Source: Asticcacaulis sp. AC466 (GTDB lineage Bacteria; Pseudomonadota; Alphaproteobacteria; Caulobacterales; Caulobacteraceae). Taken from it: a stretch of 64,000 nt of DNA. Position 1 is the stretch's first letter. Every line of letters starts with the position of its first letter. Below are positions 1 to 9,260 of this stretch, piece after piece. Location: positions 1 to 64,000 of the forward strand of contig NZ_AWGE01000001.1 in assembly GCF_000495815.1 (NCBI RefSeq). Direction: 5' to 3'. The notes under the pieces are model-generated. The model searched no databases. It saw only the letters and a program-made list of their open reading frames with translations, and had not been told where the DNA came from. Made by a program: the position numbers and the translations under genes.

Positions 1-461
1 GCTGCTGGCTGCGGTGCCTGAGGCACAACAGGGGCCGGGGCTGGCTTGGCGGCTTCGGCGCGCGCTGCGGCGGCACGTGCTTCCGCAGCCCGGCGTTCCT
101 GATCGGCCAAGGCAGCGGCGATGGCACGCTGGCGGGCGTCCTGCTCTTCCTGACGCAGACCACCGGGCGCTGTCCGTTGCGGCTGACCCGAAGGGCGCGG
201 CGCTTGACTTTGCTGCGGACGGTTAACTTCCGGCGCGGCTGGACGCTGGTGACCGGCGGCGCCTCCGCTGGCGGGCGGGGCACCGATGCGGCGCTTGGTT
301 TCCACGACCACCGTCTTGGAGCGGCCATGGCTGAAACTTTGCTTGACGGTGCCCGTCGAAACATTGCCGCCGACACGCGGCTTCAACGTCAGCGGCGCGC
401 GCTCACGTGATCCGTCGTTACGGGGGGTGTCATTGTTCTTATCGTCTTTTCCGTCGCTCAT
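1..461 (-). CDS. infB: Translation initiation factor IF-2, N-terminal part (cut by window edge)
   Basis: IF-2 is the GTPase that brings initiator tRNA to the ribosome. Only about the first 153 codons are inside the window; the rest lies beyond base 1. The start is the ATG whose complement is at 459-461. The N-terminus reads MSDGKDDKNND and is followed by KPRVGGNVSTGTVKQSFSHG and a VVVETKRR stretch, the characteristic start of alphaproteobacterial IF-2. The remainder is the low-complexity Ala/Arg/Glu/Pro-rich linker. The G domain is not visible. It follows the YlxR-like gene, nusA and rimP on the same strand, the usual operon order. Identification rests on the N-terminal signature and on synteny. 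Confidence 0.9.
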   Translation of the reverse strand, partial: MSDGKDDKNNDTPRNDGSRERAPLTLKPRVGGNVSTGTVKQSFSHGRSKTVVVETKRRIGAPPASGGAAGHQRPAAPEVNRPQQSQAPRPSGQPQRTAPGGLRQEEQDARQRAIAAALADQERRAAEARAAAARAEAAKPAPAPVVPQAPQPA

Positions 462-614
462 CCGGCTCGTCTTACTAACCCTTGGGAAATCTGGCCCTGT
501 TGCCGGATTTCTGTTTCAAAAATATGTCTTTCCAACGCCCGATATACCATCAGCCGTCGAAATTGAGCGTGGCAGAGAAGACCAACACTCACAGTCTCGC
601 GCAACGAATGCGCC

Positions 615-1301
615 TTATGGCTCCGGTCTTCGACCCCACCCTTCCGGGATAAGAGTTTCGAAACCCGACAGTCTTTTCATCTCTAAAGACCAACGCTTCA
701 CGCGCCGCCCCGACAGGAGTGCGACGTGTATGGCATTTTCCGTGCCCAAAGCCAAACTTAATTCGGCGTTACTAAAGCTTCCGCAGACGTTTGGCGAGTG
801 CGTTTGTGCCGCAACCGCCGATAATATGCGTTTGCGGCCGTCTTCGGCACCGTCAGAGGCATCTATGACCCAGGCGGCCTTGCCCGATTTGACATTGGCC
901 AGCACTTTTTCAAAGCCGTTGACGATACCGCCTTCGCGTCGCGCCAAACCGAGAAGATCAAGGCAGCGGCGACGCAGAAGGTCGTGAACAAGGGGCACAA
1001 GGGTGGGTTCGGCCTTCACCGGTCGTTTGGCCGCACGACTGAATATGTTCTTTTTCAGCGCAATTTCAAGAGCGCCACGCTCTGCAGCGACCCATAAGCC
1101 CCGCCCGGGCAATTTGTGGGCGATATCGGGCGTTAGCATTCCGTCCGGAGACACGACAAAGCGGATGAGACCGTCGGTTGGAACGGTCTCACCGCTGGCG
1201 ATATCGCGGCGCTGAGGCTGGCCCTTTGAGCTTTCGCCCAGGACCAGCGCATCATCGGTGTCGGTTAGTGGCGCGGGCTCATTGTTCGGAGGTGGCGACA
1301 T
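615..1301 (-). CDS. YlxR (DUF448) / L7Ae-like RNA-binding protein
   Basis: A 228-residue protein between nusA and infB. The N-terminal half contains the YlxR fold signature (RRDIASGETVPTDGLIRFV, then PGRGLWVAAERGALEIALKK). The C-terminal half resembles an L7Ae/L30e-type RNA-binding domain (LLGLARREGGIVNGFEKV, then AAWVIDASDGAEDGRKRI). This two-domain form is normal in alphaproteobacteria. The ATG at 1301 is chosen because a GAGGAGG ribosome-binding site lies just upstream; a longer reading frame to 1409 would run deep into nusA. It overlaps the 3' end of nusA by 23 bases, suggesting translational coupling. The exact role is unknown; RNA binding during transcription or translation is inferred from the family. 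Confidence 0.85.
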   Translation of the reverse strand: MSPPPNNEPAPLTDTDDALVLGESSKGQPQRRDIASGETVPTDGLIRFVVSPDGMLTPDIAHKLPGRGLWVAAERGALEIALKKNIFSRAAKRPVKAEPTLVPLVHDLLRRRCLDLLGLARREGGIVNGFEKVLANVKSGKAAWVIDASDGAEDGRKRILSAVAAQTHSPNVCGSFSNAELSLALGTENAIHVALLSGRRVKRWSLEMKRLSGFETLIPEGWGRRPEP

Positions 1302-2937
1302 TTTCGCCCTCCTCTTCAAAATTACCAGCCTCGTCTGAGGCGCCGGCTTCCTCATAAGCCTCTTCTTCGACGACAGGAGCCTCGATCCAGCCGGCGGCGA
1401 CGCGGGCATTGAGGATCAGGGCTTCGGCATCGCCTACGGACAGATTGAACGATTCCAGCGCGCCCGGAACGCGAACGCGTTCACCCCCGCGCTGCTCGAA
1501 CCCGCCGCGGATTTCGTCGGTCGCCAGGTCGGCCAGGTCTTCGATCGTCTTAACACCGGCTTCGCCCAGAGCAACCGCCATCGGCATGGTGACGCCGTTG
1601 ATGTCCAGCACACCGTCTTCAACGCCCAGCGCTTTGCGCTTGGCGTCCTGCTCAGCGGTTTCGCGCTCAAGGAAGTCACGCGCACGGGCTTGAAGCTCGG
1701 AGGCGGTATCTTCGTCAAAGCCTTCGATGACGGCGATTTCGTTTTCATCGACAAAGGCAAGGTCTTCGATGGAGGTAAAGCCCTCGGTGACCAGCAACTG
1801 GGCGATGACTTCGTCAACGTCGAGCGCTTCCTGGAACAGGGCGGTGCGTTCGGCGAATTCCTTCTGGCGACGCTCGCTGTCCTGAGATTCGGTGATGATA
1901 TCGACCTGCCAGCCCGTCAATTGGGAAGCGAGGCGGACATTTTGCCCACGACGACCAATGGCGAGGGACAGTTGTTCGTCCGGCACGACCACTTCGACGC
2001 GGTCTTCTTCTTCATCCAGAACAACCTTCGACACTTCGGCCGGGGCCAGGGCGTTGACGATGAAGGTGGCTTCATCGGGCGACCACTGGATGATATCTAT
2101 TTTTTCGTTCTGCAATTCGGCGACGACCGCCTGAACGCGCGAACCGCGCATACCGACGCAGGCGCCGACCGGATCAATCGAATTGTCGTTCGACAGAACG
2201 GCCATCTTGGCGCGCGATCCCGGATCACGTGCGACCGACTTGATTTCGATCACGTTATCATAGATTTCGGGCACTTCCTGCGCGAACAGCTTGGCCATAA
2301 AGCCACCATGGGCACGCGACAGCATGATCTGCGGGCCCTTGGTTTCACGACGCACATCATAGATATAGGCGCGGATACGGTCATTGACCTGGAAGGCTTC
2401 GCGCGGGATCGACTGATCGCGGCGCATAATGCCTTCGCCCTTACCGAGATCGACAATGACATTGCCGTATTCGACGCGCTTCACCGTGCCGTTGACGATA
2501 TCGCCGACCCGGTCCTTGAATTCTTCGTACTGATGTTCGCGCTCGGCTTCGCGCACCTTGTGGGTCACGACCTGGCGGGCCATCTGGGTTTGGACGCGGC
2601 CCAGTTCAAACGGTGGCAGGATTTCGGAATATTCCTTACCGACAAAGGCTTCCTTATCGGTGCGCAGAGCATCGCTCAGCGAGCGTTGGGCATATTCGTT
2701 TTCCAGCTCGTCGTCATTTACCACGGTGACGTAGCGGGTAATGGTCATTTCGCCCGACTTCGGATCGATGAAGACGCGGATGTCATGATCGGCGCCGTAA
2801 CGCGAGCGGGCTGCCTTCTGGATCGCCTCTTCAATGGAGGCGATGACCACGGACTTGTCGATCGACTTTTCACGCGCGACAGCCTCTGCGATCTGCAGCA
2901 GTTCCTGGCGGTTGGCGCTGATACCGGTGAAGCTCAT
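1279..2937 (-). CDS. nusA: Transcription termination/antitermination factor NusA
   Basis: NusA binds RNA polymerase and nascent RNA and modulates pausing, termination and antitermination. The 552-residue protein has the N-terminal polymerase-binding domain (about 1-130), an S1 domain (about 145-210, [20 protein letters not shown]), tandem KH domains (about 240-350, with [11 protein letters not shown] and [13 protein letters not shown]) and C-terminal helix-hairpin-helix repeats. It ends in a Glu-rich tail of about 30 residues. It lies 9 bases downstream of rimP and overlaps the YlxR-like gene, forming the classical rimP-nusA-ylxR-infB operon. All domains appear complete. Confidence 0.97.
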   Translation of the reverse strand: MSFTGISANRQELLQIAEAVAREKSIDKSVVIASIEEAIQKAARSRYGADHDIRVFIDPKSGEMTITRYVTVVNDDELENEYAQRSLSDALRTDKEAFVGKEYSEILPPFELGRVQTQMARQVVTHKVREAEREHQYEEFKDRVGDIVNGTVKRVEYGNVIVDLGKGEGIMRRDQSIPREAFQVNDRIRAYIYDVRRETKGPQIMLSRAHGGFMAKLFAQEVPEIYDNVIEIKSVARDPGSRAKMAVLSNDNSIDPVGACVGMRGSRVQAVVAELQNEKIDIIQWSPDEATFIVNALAPAEVSKVVLDEEEDRVEVVVPDEQLSLAIGRRGQNVRLASQLTGWQVDIITESQDSERRQKEFAERTALFQEALDVDEVIAQLLVTEGFTSIEDLAFVDENEIAVIEGFDEDTASELQARARDFLERETAEQDAKRKALGVEDGVLDINGVTMPMAVALGEAGVKTIEDLADLATDEIRGGFEQRGGERVRVPGALESFNLSVGDAEALILNARVAAGWIEAPVVEEEAYEEAGASDEAGNFEEEGENVATSEQ

Positions 2938-2946
2938 GTGAGTTCC

Positions 2947-3561
2947 TTATTTTTCGTCGTTGGCAGGTTGATCGTCATCGAGGTCATCTTCGTCCTCGAA
3001 ATCGTCATCAAATTCTTCGTCTTCGTCCTCATCGTCGCCGCGCGCGGCACGGGCTTCGGCGCCACGTTTCAACAGCTCGTCGTTGAGGATAAGCTTGGCG
3101 TCGACCACCCAGGCGAAGGGGATCAGAGCCGTTTCTTCCTCGCCCTCCAGATCGACGGCGATGTGATCGTCTTCGACACCGGCAACAATCCCGCGGAAGC
3201 GCTTGCGCCCCTCAGCCAGGCGATCAAGCTCAATACGCGCCTCAAGGCCTTCGTAGGTTTCGAAATCCTTCAAACGCGTCAACGGACGGTCGATGCCCGG
3301 CGACGACACTTCAAGCATATATTCGCCGGAAATCGGATCGGCTTCGTCCATATAGGCCGAAATGGCGCGCGACAGGCGGGCGCATTCATTGACATTGATA
3401 TCGCCGTCCGTCTTGCGTTCGGCCATGACCTGAAGCCGGCGCGAACCGCCCGGCTTGCTTGAGCCTTGCAGGCGCACACGCACGATATCGAGGCCCAGCG
3501 TTTCGGCGATGGGGTCGAAGATTTCAATCAGCTTACGGTCTTCAGTCGTTTTGGCGCGCAC
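2947..3561 (-). CDS. rimP: Ribosome maturation factor RimP
   Basis: RimP is needed for maturation of the 30S subunit. The 204-residue protein contains the family core ([52 protein letters not shown]). The last 30 or so residues are almost entirely Asp and Glu, longer and more acidic than the typical RimP tail. The start codon is GTG at 3561. It is the first gene of the rimP-nusA-ylxR-infB operon and is separated from the gene upstream by a terminator at 3588-3608. Confidence 0.95.
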   Translation of the reverse strand: MRAKTTEDRKLIEIFDPIAETLGLDIVRVRLQGSSKPGGSRRLQVMAERKTDGDINVNECARLSRAISAYMDEADPISGEYMLEVSSPGIDRPLTRLKDFETYEGLEARIELDRLAEGRKRFRGIVAGVEDDHIAVDLEGEEETALIPFAWVVDAKLILNDELLKRGAEARAARGDDEDEDEEFDDDFEDEDDLDDDQPANDEK

Positions 3562-3587
3562 GTGCAGGTCTTTTTGGTAATAAAAAA

Positions 3588-3608
3588 GGCGGCAGGCCGA
3601 TGGCCGCC
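3588..3608 (-). terminator. Intrinsic terminator upstream of rimP
   Basis: GGCGGC at 3588-3593 pairs with GCCGCC at 3603-3608, and six A residues at 3582-3587 read as a T-run on the minus strand. It would end transcripts of the membrane protein gene at 3693-4292 before rimP. Confidence 0.65.
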
Positions 3609-3692
3609 GCCGCTGCCTTTCGGCAATCGGACATTGTTGACAGCTATATAGTCCCGCTTCTTTCGTTTGCCAAGAGAAATAAAATCAGCGGG

Positions 3693-4292
3693 CTATACCG
3701 ACACGCGATAGGCTTCCGGCGCCACGACCGGATAGAGGTGCCCGGAATACATGGCCAGCAGGAGGTAGGTCAGATAACCGCCAAGCCCCACGGTGACAAT
3801 GAGCAATAGCCAGCCGACCGGTTTGTTGCTCTTCTTGAAGACGTCGTAAAAGATGCAGCCGAAATGGGTGAACAGGGCAAACACGCCCGCGCCGTAAAAG
3901 CCATAGCCCGCCCAGGTCCACGGCGCCACAAAACCGGCGGCAGCGAAATCAAAGTTGGTATCGAGATTAAAGACCAGCCGCGCCATGGCGATTGAGGCGA
4001 CGTGCAGCAAAATGAACAGCACCATAATCAGGCCCGACGCGGCCTGTAATTGATGGATGAAGTCCTTTCGCTTCGCCCAGATTTCGAGGATCAGGGGAAC
4101 GCCTGTGACGATCTGGACCAGGAAAGCCAGCATGACAGCCATTTCCACGACGGGATGCCGGTATACCAGGCGGGCCGCGTCCATGAACTGCGCGTGCGCC
4201 GGAATGCCCAATAAGCCTATGAAATGATTAGAAAAATGCAGAACCAAAAAGGCAAAGACGAACCCTGCCGATATTTTATGAACCCGTTCCAT
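3693..4292 (-). CDS. Integral membrane protein, possible haem-b (SdhC-like) cytochrome
   Basis: I do not recognise a named family. The 199-residue protein has about five hydrophobic helices (roughly residues 9-30, 47-70, 82-105, 127-150 and 163-185). His residues sit inside or at the ends of helices (HKISAGFVFAFLVLHFSNH; YRHPVVEMAVML; ILLHVASIAMAR; FALFTHFGC). Histidines on antiparallel helices recall the bis-His haem site of SdhC/fumarate reductase cytochrome b subunits. No iron-sulfur or flavoprotein partner is adjacent. The gene stands alone between two terminator or promoter gaps. Membrane location is well supported; haem binding is inference. Confidence 0.6.
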   Translation of the reverse strand: MERVHKISAGFVFAFLVLHFSNHFIGLLGIPAHAQFMDAARLVYRHPVVEMAVMLAFLVQIVTGVPLILEIWAKRKDFIHQLQAASGLIMVLFILLHVASIAMARLVFNLDTNFDFAAAGFVAPWTWAGYGFYGAGVFALFTHFGCIFYDVFKKSNKPVGWLLLIVTVGLGGYLTYLLLAMYSGHLYPVVAPEAYRVSV

Positions 4293-4437
4293 ACGCTACG
4301 CCCCCGCCACGCCCCCAAGACGAAAGTTAACAATGTCTTAATTTTGCCAGCTTGGCTAGTGGGTTGCCAAACCGAACCTCCGCGTAAAAGCTTAGGCCCT
4401 CCGCCATCGAAGGTAGGGCATGTCATTTTTGGGTGTA

Positions 4438-4890
4438 TTACGAGGCCCGAGGCGGAATGCGCCGAATTTGGAAGCCTGTCTTGCTCTGTTCGAAACCGAC
4501 GTCGTGGTAGAATTTCAATGTACCGGGCTGTTTTGAGCCTGTGAGCAACATGACCTTGTAGCAGCCTGCCTGCCATGCCGCGTCTATAGCTTCGCTCAGA
4601 ACGGCCTTTCCATACCCCCGCCTCCGGTGGGCCGGGCTGGTCACAACGTTTTCAATTAAACCGTACGGGGCTCCGCCGCGTGTCAGATTGGGGATGACCA
4701 CAAGCGTACAAGTGGCGACGATAACCTCACCCACGTAACCTCCGAAGACGTTGCTTCCCGGATAACGCCTAAGCAGTTCCCACCTGTTCTGCCCTTCCGA
4801 CGCAGTCATTTCTTTGTCACCGGGGTTCAGGTGACGATAAAGCTGAAGCAACTGGGGAATATCGTCCCGTTCGACTATTCGCACCTTCAT
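4438..4890 (-). CDS. GNAT family N-acetyltransferase
   Basis: A 150-residue single-domain acetyltransferase. The acetyl-CoA-binding motif A is clear (IENVVTSPAHRRRGYGKAVL, residues about 78-97), preceded by a beta-strand region (ATCTLVVIPNL) and followed by motif B (VMLLTGSKQPGTLKFYHDVG). The substrate cannot be told from sequence. It stands alone between the membrane protein gene and trmB, with its own short upstream gap. It is not close to RimI, which is encoded separately at 13645-14094. Confidence 0.85.
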   Translation of the reverse strand: MKVRIVERDDIPQLLQLYRHLNPGDKEMTASEGQNRWELLRRYPGSNVFGGYVGEVIVATCTLVVIPNLTRGGAPYGLIENVVTSPAHRRRGYGKAVLSEAIDAAWQAGCYKVMLLTGSKQPGTLKFYHDVGFEQSKTGFQIRRIPPRAS

Positions 4891-4995
4891 CTGTAAGCCC
4901 TATGCGTTTGGGTGCTGCGATAGGGGCACCCCACCGCGGCGATAACTTTCGGAAAAAGCGATTGGCGGGATGGCACAAAGCCGTTCGAGCGCTTT

Positions 4996-5670
4996 CTATT
5001 TGCGGTAAAAATCGAAAAATACGGGTTTGCAGTCGCCAAGGCCCTTGGTTTCGTAGCGCGTGGTGACGTGATCCGCCGGCGGCGTATTCCAATCGGCCTG
5101 GCTCTGTGCCGTCCAGTCAAAATCCGCATTGGCGAGAAACCGTTGCAACGCCCAATCGGCATAGTCGGCCCAGTCTGTGGCGAAACGTACGCTGCCGCCT
5201 GGCTTCAGGACGCGGGCAAAGGCGGCGACGGTTTCCGGCTGGATAAAACGGCGCTTGTTGTGGCGCGCTTTCGGCCACGGATCGGCAAACAGGATGAAAA
5301 TCCGCTCCAGGCTGGCGTCAGGCAGACTGTCCAGGAGTGGCCGGGCGTCTTCGGCCAAAATCGACACATTGGTGAGATGGCCATCGTCGATATGGCGCAG
5401 GGCAGAACCGACGCCATTGAGAAAAGGTTCGCAGCCAATAATATCGACGTGCGGATGGTTGGCGGCCTGCGCCGCCAGATGTTCGCCGCCACCAAAGCCT
5501 ATTTCCAGCCACACCGACCGACCGGAGGCCAGCAGGGCAGAAACCCGCACCGGATTGGCTTCGATGCCCGGCAGAAGCGTATCGAACAGGCTGGCCTGTT
5601 GCGGCTTGATCTTACGCGACTTGACGCGGCCGAACGAGCGCATCAGGAATTTGGGAGTATCTTCTGACAT
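4996..5670 (-). CDS. trmB: tRNA (guanine-N7-)-methyltransferase
   Basis: TrmB methylates G46 of tRNAs using S-adenosylmethionine. The 224-residue protein has the Rossmann SAM motif (WLEIGFGGGEHLAAQA), a conserved acidic segment (IGCEPFLNGVGSAL) and the family motif FADPWPKARHNKRRFIQPE, plus a C-terminal TRYETKG segment. It lies directly downstream of metK on the same strand, separated by a hairpin at 5691-5719. The neighbouring gene therefore makes its methyl donor. It may share some read-through transcription from metK. Confidence 0.96.
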   Translation of the reverse strand: MSEDTPKFLMRSFGRVKSRKIKPQQASLFDTLLPGIEANPVRVSALLASGRSVWLEIGFGGGEHLAAQAANHPHVDIIGCEPFLNGVGSALRHIDDGHLTNVSILAEDARPLLDSLPDASLERIFILFADPWPKARHNKRRFIQPETVAAFARVLKPGGSVRFATDWADYADWALQRFLANADFDWTAQSQADWNTPPADHVTTRYETKGLGDCKPVFFDFYRK

Positions 5671-5690
5671 GACACCTGAGAGACGAAAAA

Positions 5691-5719
5691 GGGAGCTATA
5701 CGCGTCCGTATAACTCCCT
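5691..5719. terminator. Terminator between metK and trmB
   Basis: GGGAG-TATACG and CGTATA-CTCCC arms (about 5691-5703 and 5706-5719) form a strong hairpin. A-run at 5686-5690 and T-run at 5723-5729 flank it, so it can stop transcription in either direction; for metK it would end or attenuate the message. Confidence 0.75.
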
Positions 5720-5754
5720 CTCGTTTTTTTGCCAGACTGAATTCAGGCAAACGC

Positions 5755-6927
5755 CTAGAAGGCGCCCTTGAGCTGATCGACCAGATCGGTGTTTTCCCAA
5801 CTGAATCCGCCGTCGCTATCGGGCGTGCGGCCGAAATGGCCATAGGCCGTGGTGCGCTCATAGATAGGACGATTGAGGCCTAAATGCAGGCGAATAGACT
5901 TCGGCGTCAGGCCGCCGATCAGTTCGGGCAGGATTTTTTCCAGCTTTTCCTCATCGACCTGGCCCGTGCCATGGGTGTCAACGTAGAAGGACAGCGGATG
6001 CGATACGCCGATGGCGTAGGATACCTGAAGCGTACATTTCTTGGCCAGGCCGGCCGCGACAACGTTCTTGGCCAGATAACGCAAAGCATAGGCCGCCGAA
6101 CGGTCAACCTTGGTCGGGTCCTTACCGGAGAAGGCGCCACCGCCGTGGGGCGCCGCGCCGCCGTAGGTGTCGACGATGATCTTACGGCCGGTCAGGCCGG
6201 CGTCGCCATCGGGACCGCCAATGACGAAATTACCCGTGGGATTGACCAGCCATTCTGTATTTTCATCAACCATGCCAGCAGGCAGAACCTCAAGGGCATA
6301 GGGCTTGATGATGGCTTCAACATCCTGGGGCGTCAGGCCTTCCTGATGCTGATGCGAGATCAGCACCTTCAAGATGCGCGACGGCTTGCCATTCTCATAA
6401 TGGACGGTCACCTGGCTTTTGGCATCCGGCTCCAGACGATGCTCGCCGGCATGGCGTACCTCGGCCAGGCGATGCAGGATGTTGTGCGACCATTGCAGCG
6501 GCGCCGGCGTCAGCTCTGCCGTTTCGTCGGTCGCGTAACCGAACATGATGCCCTGGTCGCCAGCCCCTTCGTCCTTATTGCCTGAAGAGTCGACCCCCAT
6601 GGCGATGTCGCTCGATTGCGCATGCAAGTGGCAGGCGTAATCGGCCATGGCCCAATGGAAGCCTTTTTGCGCGTAGCCGATATCCTTGACGGCCTCGCGC
6701 ACCTTGTCTTCAAGGCCTTCGATAATCTCACGGATCTGGTCATCGCCCGCTCTCACCTCACCGGCCAGAACGATGCGATTGGTAGTCACCAGGGTTTCGC
6801 ACGCCACGCGGGCTTCGGGGTCGTTCGACAGAAAGGCATCGACGACGACGTCAGAAATACGATCAGCGACCTTGTCGGGATGTCCTTCCGACACGCTTTC
6901 GCTGGTGAAGATGTAATTTGAGCGCAT
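5755..6927 (-). CDS. metK: S-adenosylmethionine synthetase
   Basis: MetK makes S-adenosylmethionine from methionine and ATP. The 390-residue protein is full length and carries the expected motifs: [20 protein letters not shown] near the N-terminus with the ATP-binding [17 protein letters not shown] in the middle, and [19 protein letters not shown]. It is followed by trmB, a SAM user, and preceded by a convergently placed XRE regulator terminator. A 22-base near-palindrome at 6962-6983, 35 bases upstream of the start, is a likely operator. I see no SAM riboswitch in the short leader. Confidence 0.98.
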   Translation of the reverse strand: MRSNYIFTSESVSEGHPDKVADRISDVVVDAFLSNDPEARVACETLVTTNRIVLAGEVRAGDDQIREIIEGLEDKVREAVKDIGYAQKGFHWAMADYACHLHAQSSDIAMGVDSSGNKDEGAGDQGIMFGYATDETAELTPAPLQWSHNILHRLAEVRHAGEHRLEPDAKSQVTVHYENGKPSRILKVLISHQHQEGLTPQDVEAIIKPYALEVLPAGMVDENTEWLVNPTGNFVIGGPDGDAGLTGRKIIVDTYGGAAPHGGGAFSGKDPTKVDRSAAYALRYLAKNVVAAGLAKKCTLQVSYAIGVSHPLSFYVDTHGTGQVDEEKLEKILPELIGGLTPKSIRLHLGLNRPIYERTTAYGHFGRTPDSDGGFSWENTDLVDQLKGAF

Positions 6928-6961
6928 GGACGAACTCTCTCTGCAGCAGATTTTGCATAAC

Positions 6962-6983
6962 CATATAAAGATATGTTTATATG
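6962..6983. promoter_or_regulatory. Palindromic operator candidate upstream of metK
   Basis: CATATAAA (6962-6969) and TTTATATG (6976-6983) are perfect inverted arms around the spacer GATATG. The site is 35 bases before the metK start codon. Its shape and place resemble operators of ArsR-type SahR regulators, which control methionine-cycle genes in proteobacteria; that assignment is from memory and is inference. Confidence 0.5.
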
Positions 6984-7040
6984 ATCAAGAAGATAATACG
7001 TCCATCCGCAATTGACGGTTCACATCGCACCAAACAAAAA

Positions 7041-7066
7041 AACCCCGCCTTTAACAGGGCGGGGTT
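7041..7066. terminator. Bidirectional terminator between XRE regulator and metK
   Basis: AACCCCGCC (7041-7049) pairs with GGCGGGGTT (7058-7066), flanked by an A-run on the left and a T-run on the right. It ends the XRE gene that stops at 7092. Confidence 0.9.
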
Positions 7067-7091
7067 TTTTAATGAGTTAAGAAACCGCGTC

Positions 7092-7511
7092 TCAGGCGCC
7101 TTCTTCTTCGGCCAAGGCGCGCACCAGTTCCAGAATACGACGGCGGTGCTTAGCGTTCTTGATACGCGGGAAAGCCTCAGCCAATTCGATGCCTTCGGTC
7201 GTCATCAGGAAACCATGGACAAATTGTTCGGATTCGGATTCCGAAAATCCTTCCAAGCCTTCGTTTTCGCCATAGCCTTCGAAGAAATAGGCAACCGGCG
7301 CTTTGAGCGCTTTGGAAATTTCATAAAGCTTGGAAGCGCTGATACGGTTTGAGCCACGCTCGTACTTTTGAACCTGCTGAAACGTCAAATCGATCGTTTC
7401 CGCCAAGCCTTCCTGACTCATGCCCAAGAATTTACGACGCATTCTGACACGCGCACCCACGTGTAAATCCACCGGGTTTGGGCCACGCTCCACCTTAGAA
7501 TTATCTTCCAA
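7092..7511 (-). CDS. XRE-family helix-turn-helix transcriptional regulator
   Basis: A 139-residue regulator. Residues about 16-75 form a Cro/CI-type HTH (LHVGARVRMRRKFLGMSQE, TFQQVQKYERGSNRISASKL). The C-terminal half is acidic and then helical, with no ligand domain that I can name. The start is TTG at 7511, supported by an AAGAGG ribosome-binding site 6-7 bases upstream. An HTH gene of this kind sits beside metK in many alphaproteobacteria, but its targets cannot be inferred from sequence. A strong terminator at 7041-7066 separates it from metK, so the two are transcribed independently. Confidence 0.88.
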   Translation of the reverse strand: MEDNSKVERGPNPVDLHVGARVRMRRKFLGMSQEGLAETIDLTFQQVQKYERGSNRISASKLYEISKALKAPVAYFFEGYGENEGLEGFSESESEQFVHGFLMTTEGIELAEAFPRIKNAKHRRRILELVRALAEEEGA

Positions 7512-7595
7512 TTTTGCCTCTTAATTTTGCTGTAGTCCAGTGATCCGACACGCCAAAACATACATTATACGCAATCGCATAGCGAAACTGTTCAA

Positions 7596-9260
7596 TTAAA
7601 ACCAGATTTTTTTATGGGGCTGCGGGTTTTTTTGCAGAAAAACCCTTTCTAGTAGAACGCTGAACAAGCAGAGCGATACTATGAATATAATAATCAGACT
7701 ACGCTGCTGAGCGAAAGCGGTAACATGCGCGGGGTAAGGTAATGTGACATCACTATAGCCTGCTTCGCCCATACCCAGTTTTGTATTCGGAACTACTCTG
7801 CCCAGTGCATCTATTACCGCAGATATTCCCGTTGGAGTTGACCTGACCATTGGCACACCCTCTTCGATTGCTCTATAGCTGGCCAGATTAAGATGCTGAA
7901 CCGGTCCCGTCGTCGGACCAAACCACGCGTCATTAGATATGTTAAGTATCCATTTCGGCCGCATTGCGTCGTTTGGTCTATAAGTGGTCATATCCAGGCT
8001 CGGAAAAATACCTTCGTAGCAAATCAAGGGTAAAACCCTTGGAACTCCCGGGAAGCTGTACGGTCGGGTACGGTCGCCAGGTGTAAAACTGTCGTCAAAG
8101 TGCGTCAGGGCTGACATGCCCAGCGGGTTGAGTATGTCCTGGTATGGGGTGAACTCCCCAAATGGCACCAGCTTGAATTTATTGTAGGCGCCTTCGACGC
8201 GTGTCACCCCGCCGGTCTTACGCAGCATGAGCATGGAGTTGCGATAGACCAATCGGCCCTTGGGCGTCAGTTCCTGCCGTGACGTCCCCATGATCAGCGA
8301 CTGGTTTTCCGACAGCAGGTTCATCATGACCGGCAAGGTATAGGTGTCTTGGGCTGTCAGGTCCTCCCACATGATCGGCAGGGCCCCTTCCGGCCACAGG
8401 ATCAACTGCGGCGCGACATGCCCCGGCTTCGGCGGCGCCTTGCTCATCCCGACGTAAAGATTGAACAGATGACGGAAGTTATCCTTGTCCCATTTGGCCG
8501 CCTGACTGACCGCCGGCTGAACAATACGGATAGCATAGCCGGTATCCCTTACGGATGTTGTCAATAAGCGCATCTGGCCGACAGCAAAGGCACCAATCAA
8601 TATACAGGTTCCGAAGACCACCGGCGCGTAGCCGGCGGCCCCCTTCCCGCGCCGGACGACACCCACCGCCGAAAAGGCCAGAACCGTCAGGAAACCCAGG
8701 CCATAAACGCCGACATAGGCCGCCATCTGCGACATGGCGCTGCCTGCTTTCCAGGTCGAGCCCGCGGGATTCCACGGAAAACCGGACATGACTGTGCCAC
8801 GCAGGATTTCGAAGATAGAGAACAGGGAGGCAAAGAAAATGAACCGCCACAAACCTTTCGGCGCCAATCTTGTATAGATGACGGCGAATAGACCCCAGAA
8901 CAGGCCGATACCCGTGGGCAACAGGGTCGCCGCGAAGGGCGCCATCCAGCCATAGGTTTCCGCATCGACAAGAAATGCTTCAGCAACCCAGAAGCAGGAA
9001 ATGAAGAAATAGAAGAAACCAGCCACCCAGCCCATGAAAAAGGCTGTGCGTTTTGGCCATTTGCCGAGATCGCGTTCAAGCGCGTACAGCAAAAGGCCAT
9101 ACCCGAGAAGTCCCGGCAGAAAGCCGAACGGCGGTTGCGCGAAGGCGATTAGCAATCCAGATATTGCCGCCAGCATACGCGGCCGTTTGCGCGGATCGCC
9201 AATGAAGGCAAGCACCGGCGCCAGGGCCGGATGCGTCAAAACCGCCGGCCGATCAGTCAT
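7596..9260 (-). CDS. lnt: Apolipoprotein N-acyltransferase
   Basis: Lnt adds the third acyl chain to lipoproteins in the inner membrane. The 554-residue protein has about six N-terminal membrane helices (to about residue 230), followed by a periplasmic nitrilase domain. The catalytic triad is visible: Glu in LILWPEGALP, Lys in YNKFKLVPFGEF, and Cys in LPLICYEGIFP. A final helix is near the C-terminus. The start overlaps the end of the corC-like gene by 8 bases, so the two are probably translationally coupled. It is the last gene of the miaB-phoH-ybeY-corC-lnt cluster. Several lipoproteins in this window (MltA, LptE, the DUF3576 protein, lipocalin) are likely substrates. Confidence 0.97.
   Translation of the reverse strand: MTDRPAVLTHPALAPVLAFIGDPRKRPRMLAAISGLLIAFAQPPFGFLPGLLGYGLLLYALERDLGKWPKRTAFFMGWVAGFFYFFISCFWVAEAFLVDAETYGWMAPFAATLLPTGIGLFWGLFAVIYTRLAPKGLWRFIFFASLFSIFEILRGTVMSGFPWNPAGSTWKAGSAMSQMAAYVGVYGLGFLTVLAFSAVGVVRRGKGAAGYAPVVFGTCILIGAFAVGQMRLLTTSVRDTGYAIRIVQPAVSQAAKWDKDNFRHLFNLYVGMSKAPPKPGHVAPQLILWPEGALPIMWEDLTAQDTYTLPVMMNLLSENQSLIMGTSRQELTPKGRLVYRNSMLMLRKTGGVTRVEGAYNKFKLVPFGEFTPYQDILNPLGMSALTHFDDSFTPGDRTRPYSFPGVPRVLPLICYEGIFPSLDMTTYRPNDAMRPKWILNISNDAWFGPTTGPVQHLNLASYRAIEEGVPMVRSTPTGISAVIDALGRVVPNTKLGMGEAGYSDVTLPYPAHVTAFAQQRSLIIIFIVSLCLFSVLLERVFLQKNPQPHKKIWF

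Noticed and set aside
286-987. 233-codon plus-strand frame across the infB start and the YlxR-like gene
   Set aside because: It is antisense to two genes and has low-complexity Arg/Ser-rich translation.
1690-3462. 590-codon plus-strand open frame opposite nusA and rimP
   Set aside because: It is the antisense shadow of two well-supported genes, and its product lacks any family motif.
6928-7040. Possible SAM riboswitch upstream of metK
   Set aside because: The leader is short and I see no pseudoknot-like arrangement of any SAM class; the palindrome at 6962-6983 is better explained as a protein operator.
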